Positions 50,549 through 58,101 of a stretch of 64,000 nt of DNA are shown piece after piece (within the stretch, counting starts at the first letter, position 1; each line of letters begins with the position of its first letter). The translations under genes and the position numbers were made by a program. The notes beneath the pieces were generated by a model, which did not search any database, was not told where the DNA came from, and worked only from the letters and a program-made list of their open reading frames with translations. The DNA comes from Bordetella sp. LUAb4. Its GTDB lineage: Bacteria; Pseudomonadota; Gammaproteobacteria; Burkholderiales; Burkholderiaceae_B. Where the stretch lies: contig NZ_JAHPZX010000002.1 of the NCBI RefSeq assembly GCF_021325795.1, positions 1,116,001 to 1,180,000 on the forward strand. The letters are read 5' to 3'.

Positions 50549-52444
50549 CTATCGCAGGAACCCGATGGACAGCCAAGGTACGGCCGCGACGATGATCAGC
50601 CCGATTCCGATGGACACCAGGTAGCCGACAATGGCGCGCATGCCCCGGTCGGGCGACACCCGGCCAATCGCGCAGGCCGCGTAGTAGCCCACCCCGAACG
50701 GCGGCGCAAACAGGCCGATGCCCATGGCCAGGATCACCACCATGGCGTAATGCACTTCATGGATGCCCATTTGGTGCGCGATCGGAAACAGCAAGGGACC
50801 GAACAGCACGATGGCCGGGATCCCTTCGAGCACGCTGCCCAGGATGATGAAGGCAACGATGGATACCGCCATGAACGTGACCGCGCCGCCCGGCAATCCG
50901 CCCATCAGATGCGCCAGCTGGCTGGAGAAGCCGGACTGGGTCAGGGCCCAGGCCATGCTCGTTGCCGCGCCTATGATCAAGAGGATGGCGCCCGACAGGC
51001 ACGCGGTATCGACCAGCATCGGCCACAAGCGTTTCCAGTCGAAACGCCGATAGACCAGCAGGCCGATCAGGACGGAATACACGATGCCGATGGTGGACAC
51101 CTCGGTGGCGGTGGCCACGCCCTCCACCACCGCCGCGCGGATGACGAAAGGCAAAGCCAGCGCCGGCAAGGCGATCACCAGCGTGCGCAGGATTTCGGCG
51201 CCGCTGGCGCGGCCTTCGGGCGCCCGCTGCTGGCGCCGGCTACGCATTCCGACCACCAGACACAGCATCAGGCCCAATACCAGGCCGGGCAGCAAGCCGC
51301 CGGTGAACAAGGCCGTGATCGACACGCCGGTGACCGACCCGATGGTGATCAACACCAGGCTGGGCGGAATGGTTTCGGTCTGCGCCCCCGTGGCCGACAG
51401 CAATGCCACCAGGTCGCCATCCTCCGCGCCGCGCTTGCGCATTTCGGGAAACAGGACCGGCGCCACCGCCGCCATGTCGGCCGCTTTCGCACCCGAAATC
51501 CCGGACACCAGATACATGGCGCCGATCAAGACGTAGGACAAACCACCGCGTACGTGACCCAGCAGGCTGGCCAGGAAAGCCACCATGCGCTGCGCCATGC
51601 CGGTCATCTCGATCAGCACGCCCAGAAAGACGAACAGCGGCACGGCCAGCAGGATCAGATGCGACATGCCTTCGTCCATGCGCCCCACCACGACCATCAT
51701 GGGCGTGCTGGTGGTCAAGGCCAGATAGCCGAACGTGGCCAGGCCGAAGCAGAAGGCAATGGGCACGCCGGCGAAAACACAGGCCGCCACGACACCGACA
51801 AAGAAGATCAGCAGGTTGTAGTTGCCCAGGCTTTGCAGCACCGGCTGCAGCAGATAAAGCACACCGACCGCCAGCGCCACCACCGCGATGGCTTTCAACG
51901 CGGTCAGCCAGTCAGCCCGTTCGACCAGGCGCAACAGGGCCACCGCGATCATCAGCAACGTCCCCACCGGTAGCGCGGCCGCGCGCCAGATATTGGGAAT
52001 TTCCAAGGCGGGGGTGGTGACGTACTGCTCCTCATATGCGTACTCATAACCCGGCCCGACGATCATCAGCAGAAAGGCCAGTGCGGCGGCAATCGCCAAC
52101 ATGTCGAGAAAGGCCCGCCGGGCCGGCGATGCGCGATTGACGAAGGCCGTCATACGCATATGCTCGCCGCGCCGGAACGCCACCACCGATCCCAGCATGG
52201 CCAGCCACAGGAACAGGATGGAAGCCAGTTCGTCGGACCACACCAGGGGCGTGTGCAATACATAGCGCGCGACGATGCCGGCGAACAGGATGACGATCTC
52301 GGCCACGACCAGGATCGCGGCCGGGACTTCCACCAGCCAGCCGATGGCGTTATCCAGCCCCGCCGCCCACGGCCGCCGCGCCACGGCGGGCGCGGCGGTG
52401 GCGCCGGCAAGGCCGGCGGCCGGCTGCATGGAAGGCGCGCTCAT
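50549..52444 (-). CDS. TRAP transporter fused DctQM membrane subunit
   Basis: A 631-residue inner-membrane protein combining the small DctQ domain (about 30-190; four helices, with WSDELASILFLWLAMLGSVVAFRRGEHMRM) and the large DctM domain (about 200-625) with LFVFLGVLIEMTGMAQRMVAF, AKAADMAAVAPVLFPEMRKRG, TAFFPSL-like IPPSLVL and GIGLFAPPFGVGYYAACAIG. Its ATG overlaps the dctP stop (ATGA), so the two are coupled. Imports a carboxylate or sugar acid using a sodium or proton gradient; substrate unknown. Confidence 0.94.
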   Translation of the reverse strand: MSAPSMQPAAGLAGATAAPAVARRPWAAGLDNAIGWLVEVPAAILVVAEIVILFAGIVARYVLHTPLVWSDELASILFLWLAMLGSVVAFRRGEHMRMTAFVNRASPARRAFLDMLAIAAALAFLLMIVGPGYEYAYEEQYVTTPALEIPNIWRAAALPVGTLLMIAVALLRLVERADWLTALKAIAVVALAVGVLYLLQPVLQSLGNYNLLIFFVGVVAACVFAGVPIAFCFGLATFGYLALTTSTPMMVVVGRMDEGMSHLILLAVPLFVFLGVLIEMTGMAQRMVAFLASLLGHVRGGLSYVLIGAMYLVSGISGAKAADMAAVAPVLFPEMRKRGAEDGDLVALLSATGAQTETIPPSLVLITIGSVTGVSITALFTGGLLPGLVLGLMLCLVVGMRSRRQQRAPEGRASGAEILRTLVIALPALALPFVIRAAVVEGVATATEVSTIGIVYSVLIGLLVYRRFDWKRLWPMLVDTACLSGAILLIIGAATSMAWALTQSGFSSQLAHLMGGLPGGAVTFMAVSIVAFIILGSVLEGIPAIVLFGPLLFPIAHQMGIHEVHYAMVVILAMGIGLFAPPFGVGYYAACAIGRVSPDRGMRAIVGYLVSIGIGLIIVAAVPWLSIGFLR

Positions 52445-53457
52445 GAAAGCTTGCCGACCGACTGCTCGAGCAGGCCCCAGGCCTGGTCACCGTACTTGGC
52501 CTTCCATTCGGCATAGAAGCCGGCCTGGCGCAAGGCGTCGCGGATGGGACCGGGTTCCGGCTTGTTGAACGTCAGTCCTTGCTGGGCCAACTGCGATTGC
52601 AAGTCGTTGTTCAAGGCCAGCACGTCGGCGCGCACACCCATGGCGGCGGCGTTGATGTGCTTGGCCACCACCGCCTGCATGTCCTTGGGCAATTTTTCCC
52701 AGGCGCGGCGATTGGACAGGAACCAGAAGCCGTCCCACATATGGTTGGTCAAGGAGCAATATTTCTGCACCTCGTACAGCTTGGCGGTCTGGATGATGGC
52801 CAGCGGGTTTTCCTGGCCGTCCACGACCTTGGTCTGCAGCGCCGAGTAGGTTTCGTTGAAGTTGATGCTGGCCGGGGCGGCGCCCAGGGCCTTGAACATG
52901 GAAGTCCACAGCGGGCTGACCGGCACGCGGATCTTCAGGTCCTTGAAATCGCCGGGGCCGTTGATGGGCCGGTTGCTGGTGGTGACCTGGCGAAAGCCGC
53001 TGTCCCAGATCTTGTCCATCACCACCAGGCCCTTACCCTCGATTTCCTTGCGGATGTAGGCGCCCAGCTGGCCGTCCATGGCCTGCCACACGGCATCGTA
53101 ATTGGGGAAAGCGAAGCCGATGCCGCTGATCGACGATGCCGGCACCAGCGTGGAAAGAATCAGGCCCGACAGGGTGAAGAATTCGACCGCGCCGGAGCGC
53201 AGCTGGCTCAAGGTATCGGTATCCGAACCCAACTGGCTGCTGGGGAAGATGGCCAGTTCAAAACGGCCATTGGTATCGCGCAGGATATTCGCCGCGGCTT
53301 CGCGCGCACGCACATTCATGGGATGCGTGGGCGGCAGATTGTTGGCGTATTTGTAGCGGAACTCCGGAGCCGCGAAGGCGCGGCCCACCGGCGCCAGCGC
53401 CAAGGCGGCACCGCCGCCCGCGACCGCACCCATCAACTTGCGTCGGGTCAAATCCAT
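52441..53457 (-). CDS. TRAP transporter DctP-type binding protein
   Basis: A 338-residue periplasmic receptor. Twin-arginine-like signal LTRRKLMGAVAGGGAALALA ending ...RAFAAPEF. DctP motifs: YANNLPPTHPMNVRAREAA, FPSSQLGSDTD, and LKIRVPVSPLWTSMFKALGAAP, with the substrate-binding Arg, and QTKVVDGQENPLAII. GAGGAGACAGC precedes ATG 53457. First gene of the dctP-dctQM operon; divergent SDR gene opposite may act on the imported substrate (inference). Confidence 0.94.
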   Translation of the reverse strand: MDLTRRKLMGAVAGGGAALALAPVGRAFAAPEFRYKYANNLPPTHPMNVRAREAAANILRDTNGRFELAIFPSSQLGSDTDTLSQLRSGAVEFFTLSGLILSTLVPASSISGIGFAFPNYDAVWQAMDGQLGAYIRKEIEGKGLVVMDKIWDSGFRQVTTSNRPINGPGDFKDLKIRVPVSPLWTSMFKALGAAPASINFNETYSALQTKVVDGQENPLAIIQTAKLYEVQKYCSLTNHMWDGFWFLSNRRAWEKLPKDMQAVVAKHINAAAMGVRADVLALNNDLQSQLAQQGLTFNKPEPGPIRDALRQAGFYAEWKAKYGDQAWGLLEQSVGKLS

Positions 53458-53570
53458 GCTGTCTCCTCTCTCGTTGTCTCCCCGTCCGTTTCATCGAAGT
53501 GGAAACGGTACGGAGCCGGCGTACATGGGCGCCGATATCTTTCTTGTGTGTCAGCCTTTCTTGTCTATCA

Positions 53571-53599
53571 TGGCGTACCGCCCGAGAGGCGGTACGCCA
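53571..53599. promoter_or_regulatory. Palindrome between the TRAP and SDR genes
   Basis: A perfect 12-bp inverted repeat, TGGCGTACCGCC (53571-53582) and GGCGGTACGCCA (53588-53599), with a 5-base spacer CGAGA, lies in the shared divergent promoter region. Fits an operator for a dimeric regulator that controls both the transporter and the dehydrogenase. Confidence 0.55.
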
Positions 53600-53641
53600 A
53601 GGTGCCATAGCGTACACAGCGACACAAGGAGGAGACAAGAC

Positions 53642-54400
53642 ATGGATTACACCGATGGAGTGGTGCTGGTCACGGGGGGTGCATCGGGCATCGGCCTGGC
53701 GGTGGCACGCGGGTTGGTAGATGAAGGATGGAAGGTGCTGGTGGCCGATCGGTCGCCGGAAGCCCTGGAGGCGGCCGGCGCCGCGCTGCCCAGCGACCGC
53801 GCCCGCCGCATCCGCTTGGACGTGACCAGCGACGACGAGGTGGCGGCAGCCCTGGATGATTGCGAACGGACCTTCGGCCCATTGACGGGGCTGGTCAACT
53901 CGGCCGGCATCGGCCGCGACATGCCCTTTCTGGAAACCGACACGGCGCTGTTGCGCCAGATCCTGGAGGTGAACCTGGTGGGGACCTTCGTCGCCGGGCG
54001 GCATGCCGCCTTGCGCATGCGGGAACGCCATCATGGCGCCATCGTCAATATCGCGTCGGTATCGGGGCTGCGTGGCAATCTGGGACGGGCGGCCTATGGC
54101 GCCTCCAAGGGTGGCGTGGTCACTCTGACCCAAGTCATGGCGGTGGAACTGGCCGCCTTGGGCATACGGGTGAACGCGGTGGCGCCTGGCCCCATCGAAA
54201 CGCCCCTGGTCAGCCGCATGCATACCGATGAGGCGCGCGACCGCTGGATCGCGGCGGTGCCGCAGAAGCGCTACGCGGCACCGGAGGAACTGTGCGGAAC
54301 GGTGGCCTGGCTGCTCGATGGCGACCGGTCCGGGTTCGTGACGGGGCAGACTATCGCGGTGGACGGCGGGTTCATGGCGGGCGGGTTGATCGAGCAGTAA
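53642..54400 (+). CDS. Short-chain dehydrogenase/reductase
   Basis: A 252-residue classical SDR (FabG/glucose dehydrogenase type). NAD(P)-binding TGGASGIG at residues 11-18, NSAGIG (the NAG-like motif), IVNIASVSG with the catalytic Ser, and YGASKGG with catalytic Tyr/Lys. C-terminus SGFVTGQTIAVDGGFM. Asp after the second strand (LVADRSPEA) favours NAD. AAGGAGGAGACAAGAC precedes ATG. Divergent from the TRAP genes, so it probably oxidises an imported hydroxy acid or sugar. Confidence 0.93.
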   Translation: MDYTDGVVLVTGGASGIGLAVARGLVDEGWKVLVADRSPEALEAAGAALPSDRARRIRLDVTSDDEVAAALDDCERTFGPLTGLVNSAGIGRDMPFLETDTALLRQILEVNLVGTFVAGRHAALRMRERHHGAIVNIASVSGLRGNLGRAAYGASKGGVVTLTQVMAVELAALGIRVNAVAPGPIETPLVSRMHTDEARDRWIAAVPQKRYAAPEELCGTVAWLLDGDRSGFVTGQTIAVDGGFMAGGLIEQ

Positions 54401-54707
54401 TCGGGCGGTGGTCTGGCCATGGTCCGCCGTGGTCCCCCGTGGTCCGCCCTAAGCTGCCCGGGGCCACGAGGGAAGCCGGCGAAATTTACGCTGGCGCTCT
54501 TATCCACAGCCGACTTATCCCCAGTTTTTGTGGACAACCCTTGGGATAGCCGTCCAATAAGACGGCCATTTTCCTTATAGATCATCGGGTTATCCCTAGC
54601 GGGCACGCAGAACCCAGAAACCGGGCCCGCGCTGCGTCCGGACACGACCGTCATACAGCAGAGGATGACTTCATGCTAGATTCCGGTTCGCCCAAGCCGA
54701 GAGACCC
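54401..54707. other. Intergenic region with repeats and DnaA-box-like sites
   Basis: The 307-base gap opens with ggtccgccgt-like triplicated units (54421-54447). It then contains TTATCCACA (54500-54508), a perfect DnaA box, TTATCCCCA (54515-54523), one mismatch away, and an inverted TTGTCCACA (54529-54537). A further ttatccct occurs near 54590. No gene was seen. The last bases carry the ribosome site of the following gene. Confidence 0.55.
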
Positions 54708-55556
54708 ATGATTCGAACGTTCACCCGTGACGAGATCCGACGCGTGGCCACGATTCTGGCCGAAGCAGCGGACGCCGAAGTGCTGCCCCGCTTCCGCAAT
54801 CTGGCCGCCGACGCGGTACGCGTCAAGAGTTCGCCGCACGACCTCGTCACCGACGCCGACGAAGCCGCCGAACGGTTTATCGGCGAGCGCCTGAGCCGGC
54901 TTTACCCCAGCGCGGTGATCGTGGGCGAAGAGGCCTGTTCGCGCAATCCCACGCTGCTCAATGTGTGGATAGATGCGGAACTGGCATTCGTCATCGACCC
55001 GATCGACGGTACCCGTAACTATGTAGCAGGCCTGCCGCTGTTCGGCGTGATGGTGGGTGTGGTCAGCCGTGGCGAAATCGTGGCTGGCGTGATCTACGAT
55101 CCCATGGGCCGCGACTGGGCCATGGCCGTGCGTGGCGAAGGCGCCTGGCTGGAAAACGCCCAGGGGCAGCAGACCCCGCTGAAGGTGGCGGCGCCGGTGC
55201 CGGTGGAGGAAATGGTCGGGCTGATCTCCACGCAGCATCTGGAAGTCCCGTTGCGCGGCATCGTCCACCGCAATATGGCGCACCTGGCCGTGGCCAATAC
55301 GCTGCATTGCTCGGCCCACGAATACCGCCTGATCGCCGGCGGCCATGCGCACATCCTTTTATATGGCCAGCTCATGCCCTGGGACCATGTGGCGGGTTGG
55401 CTGCTGCACCATGAAGCGGGCGGCTATTGCGCCCATTTCGACGGTTCGCCCTACAAGCCAACGCATCGCTCCGGCGGGCTGCTGTATGCGCCGGATGCCG
55501 GCAGCTGGAAGGTGGCGTGCCAGGCGCTGCTGGAAGAGCTCGGGTCCGAGAGCTGA
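54708..55556 (+). CDS. Inositol monophosphatase-family protein
   Basis: A 282-residue Mg2+-dependent phosphatase fold. Metal-site motifs: DLVTDADEAAE, VGEEA, DPIDGTRNYVAG and the C-terminal PWDHVAGWLLHHEAGG. The last has the WDxxAG signature. Substrate (inositol phosphate, PAP, histidinol phosphate or similar) cannot be told. GAGAGACCC precedes the ATG. Lies downstream of the DnaA-box-like cluster and before cysE. Confidence 0.92.
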   Translation: MIRTFTRDEIRRVATILAEAADAEVLPRFRNLAADAVRVKSSPHDLVTDADEAAERFIGERLSRLYPSAVIVGEEACSRNPTLLNVWIDAELAFVIDPIDGTRNYVAGLPLFGVMVGVVSRGEIVAGVIYDPMGRDWAMAVRGEGAWLENAQGQQTPLKVAAPVPVEEMVGLISTQHLEVPLRGIVHRNMAHLAVANTLHCSAHEYRLIAGGHAHILLYGQLMPWDHVAGWLLHHEAGGYCAHFDGSPYKPTHRSGGLLYAPDAGSWKVACQALLEELGSES

Positions 55557-55745
55557 CGGCCATCGCGGGCTAACCCCTGCGGCGGCAGGCCGACACCGCG
55601 GCTTCGGCCACGGCGCCCTGCCCTGTGCTCCTGGCCCCTGCCTTCTGCCCCTTGTCACCCTGTCCGCCGCACGGTCATTGCCTGCAAAGCGCCTGGGAAC
55701 GGGTTACAACAACGGGAATATCGATTACGAGTATCAAGCGCCGCC

Positions 55746-56696
55746 ATGAATGCCCCCATGAATCCCAAGGCCATCTCCTGGAACCTGGGCGACATCGTCG
55801 CCGACCTGCGCACCGTGCGCACCGAGTGGCGCGAGCCGCTGGGCCGCTTGCGCCGCGATCATAGCGGCGGCCGCGAGTTCCCCTCGCAGGAAAGCCTGCG
55901 CGAGATCATCAAGAACCTCTGTGGGGCCTTGTTTCCCATGCGTCTCGGTCCGATCGACCTGCGCGAGGAAACCGAGGATTTCTACGTCGGCCACACCATC
56001 GGCGCGGCGCTGGATGCCTTGATGCATCAGGTGCGGCTCGAATTGAATTACATGGAACGCCAGCGCCATCCCGAGCCGGATGAGATCGAGCAGCGCGCCA
56101 GCGACATCGTGCGAGCGTTCGGTGCGGGCTTGCCGGCCGTGCGCCGGATGTTGGATGCCGATGTCATCGCCGCCTTTCAAGGCGACCCGGCCGCGCGCAG
56201 CGTCGATGAAGTGCTGCTGTGCTATCCCGGCGTGATCGCCATGATCCATCATCGCCTGGCGCACGTGCTGCATAAGCTGGGCGTGCCCTTGCTGGCGCGC
56301 ATCGTCGCCGAGATCGCGCATGCCGACACTGGCATCGACATCCACCCGGGTGCCACCATCGGCCGCAGCTTCTTCATCGACCATGGCACGGGCGTGGTGA
56401 TCGGCGAGACCGCCATCATTGGCGATCGCGTGCGTCTCTATCAGATGGTGACGCTGGGCGCCAAGCGCTTCCCGCCGGGCGAGAACGGCGAGCTGAAGAA
56501 GGGTTTGCCGCGCCATCCGATATTGGAAGACGACGTCGTCGTGTACGCCGGCGCCACCATTCTGGGCCGCACCACCATCGGCCGCGGCTCGGTCATCGGC
56601 GGCAATGTCTGGATCACGCGCGACGTGCCGCCGGGCAGCAATGTTACCCAGGCAGGCGCCCTGAACGCCGCTCCCGACGCCGGCTGCGGCGGTTGA
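55746..56696 (+). CDS. cysE: Serine O-acetyltransferase (EpsC type)
   Basis: A 316-residue serine acetyltransferase (acetyl-CoA + L-serine to O-acetylserine) feeding cysteine synthesis. N-terminal helical region ~1-200, then the left-handed beta-helix with DTGIDIHPGATIGRSFFIDHGTG, GVVIGETAIIGDRVRLYQMV and TLGAKRFPP; the His in FIDHGTG is catalytic. The long N-terminal region matches the EpsC subgroup. Start ATG 55746 (or 55758); no clear ribosome site. The stop nearly overlaps the sirtuin start. Confidence 0.95.
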   Translation: MNAPMNPKAISWNLGDIVADLRTVRTEWREPLGRLRRDHSGGREFPSQESLREIIKNLCGALFPMRLGPIDLREETEDFYVGHTIGAALDALMHQVRLELNYMERQRHPEPDEIEQRASDIVRAFGAGLPAVRRMLDADVIAAFQGDPAARSVDEVLLCYPGVIAMIHHRLAHVLHKLGVPLLARIVAEIAHADTGIDIHPGATIGRSFFIDHGTGVVIGETAIIGDRVRLYQMVTLGAKRFPPGENGELKKGLPRHPILEDDVVVYAGATILGRTTIGRGSVIGGNVWITRDVPPGSNVTQAGALNAAPDAGCGG

Positions 56697-56701
56697 GCAC
56701 G

Positions 56702-57673
56702 ATGGCGGACGACGCGAAGGCGGGTAGCGCGGTGCTAAATGGCGCGGTGCCAGGTGCCGCGGTGCCCGAAGGCGCGACGGCAAGTGGCCCGACGCAGAGT
56801 GCTGCGATGCCAAGTGACCTGATGCCGGCCGGCGCGATGAGTGACACGAGCTCGGGTGACGTATTGGCCTTACGCGATTTCGTGGTGGCGCATCCACGCC
56901 TGTTCGTACTGACGGGCGCGGGTTGCAGCACGGGATCGGGCATCCCCGATTACCGCGATGATGAAGGCGCATGGAAGCGGCGCCCGCCTATCCAGTACCG
57001 TACCTTCATGGATGACACCGTGGCGCGGGCGCGCTACTGGGCGCGCGGCATGATAGGTTGGCGCATGTTCGGCAGTGTCGCGCCCAACCCGGCGCATCGG
57101 GCCTTGGCGACGCTGCAGCAGCAGGGACGCTTCGAACTGCTGGTCACGCAGAATGTGGATGGCCTGCATGAAGCCGCCGGCACACGCGACGTGGTGGATC
57201 TGCATGGCCGCATGGACCGGGTGATCTGCACGCAATGCGGGCATCTATTGCCACGCCAGGAGATGCAGCAGTGGCTGGAAGATGCCAATCCTGGCTGGCT
57301 GCATTTGCATGCGACGGATGCGCCCGATGGCGACGCGGATCTGGAAGGCGAGGATTTTTCCCAATTCCAGGTCCCGCCCTGTCCGGTATGCGGCGGCATC
57401 TTGAAACCTGACGTCGTGTTCTTCGGCGAAACCGTGCCACGCGATCGCGTGGACCGGGCCAATGCCGCGCTCGAACGATGCGGCGCGGTGCTGGTGGTCG
57501 GATCGTCGCTCATGGTCTATTCCGGCTACCGCTTCGTGGCAGCCGCGTCACGTGCCGGCCTGCCTATCGCGGCGCTGAATCTAGGCAAGACCCGCGCCGA
57601 CGCCATGCTCACATTAAAAGTCGAGCAGTCCTGCGGCGAAGCGCTGGCCGAGTTGGTTGAGCTGCTGGACTAG
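56702..57673 (+). CDS. NAD-dependent protein deacetylase, Sir2 family
   Basis: A 323-residue sirtuin. Residues ~1-50 are an Ala/Gly/Pro low-complexity leader (GAVPGAAVPEGATASG). Rossmann motif GAGCSTGSGIPDYRD, NAD pocket TQNVDGLHEAAG, catalytic His in VVDLHGRMD, and zinc-site cysteines CTQCG and CPVCGG. The start is ATG 56702, with TTG 56693 upstream less likely. The 3' portion from 57583 also occurs in a second copy at 61939. Downstream lies the Rhs cassette. Confidence 0.94.
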   Translation: MADDAKAGSAVLNGAVPGAAVPEGATASGPTQSAAMPSDLMPAGAMSDTSSGDVLALRDFVVAHPRLFVLTGAGCSTGSGIPDYRDDEGAWKRRPPIQYRTFMDDTVARARYWARGMIGWRMFGSVAPNPAHRALATLQQQGRFELLVTQNVDGLHEAAGTRDVVDLHGRMDRVICTQCGHLLPRQEMQQWLEDANPGWLHLHATDAPDGDADLEGEDFSQFQVPPCPVCGGILKPDVVFFGETVPRDRVDRANAALERCGAVLVVGSSLMVYSGYRFVAAASRAGLPIAALNLGKTRADAMLTLKVEQSCGEALAELVELLD

Positions 57674-58101
57674 CAGCCCAGGGGCAAGCATGCGCTGGCC
57701 TCTGGGCGACTAAAATTGATACTGCCGCCAGTCGATCGAACCGGAATTCAACGGGTTGATCTGCTCCAAGATGTACTTGGCAAGTTGGGATCGCTCCAGT
57801 ACGAATGGGCTGCCCGAGAGCGCCCACCCTCTCCGTGAGAATCAATTAAAGAGCCGACCGGGGGGAAAAACTCAGTGGAAGATCCTTGCATAGCGAAGTC
57901 GCTTTGGCAGCCTGGAACAGGCGCCGCGTCAGCCACGCAAACGTCCACGTGACCTGCCCCGGGAATTTAAGACCCCCCACACATTGCAATGTCGTATCGC
58001 GTGCATCGTACGTAGCGCTCGGCCCGGCGCTTGATCAATTCGTCGAATCTCGGGCGGCTGCTTACCGGGCGGCGGGAAGCAGTGCACGCCCGAGCTCGCG
58101 C
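57674..58101. other. Gap between sirtuin and Rhs gene, less GC-rich
   Basis: This 428-base region holds the gene remnant at 57710-57948 and then a segment with TGACCTGCCCCGGGAATTT (57950-57968), which faintly resembles an IS3-family end but has no transposase or matching inverted end. No intact immunity gene for the Rhs protein was seen. Confidence 0.4.
57710..57948 (-). pseudogene. Probable gene remnant downstream of the Rhs gene
   Basis: Two adjacent minus-strand frames look protein-like in succession: QGSSTEFFPPVGSLIDSHGEGG in one, then in another SPFVLERSQLAKYILEQINP continuing NSGSIDWRQYQF to a TAG at 57710-57712. Only a frameshift would join them, and no start is evident. It could be the tail of a displaced toxin, immunity protein or other cargo. 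Weak. Confidence 0.35.

Noticed and set aside
57950-57968. IS3-type inverted end
   Set aside because: Only one poorly matching end is present, with no transposase fragment and no partner end.
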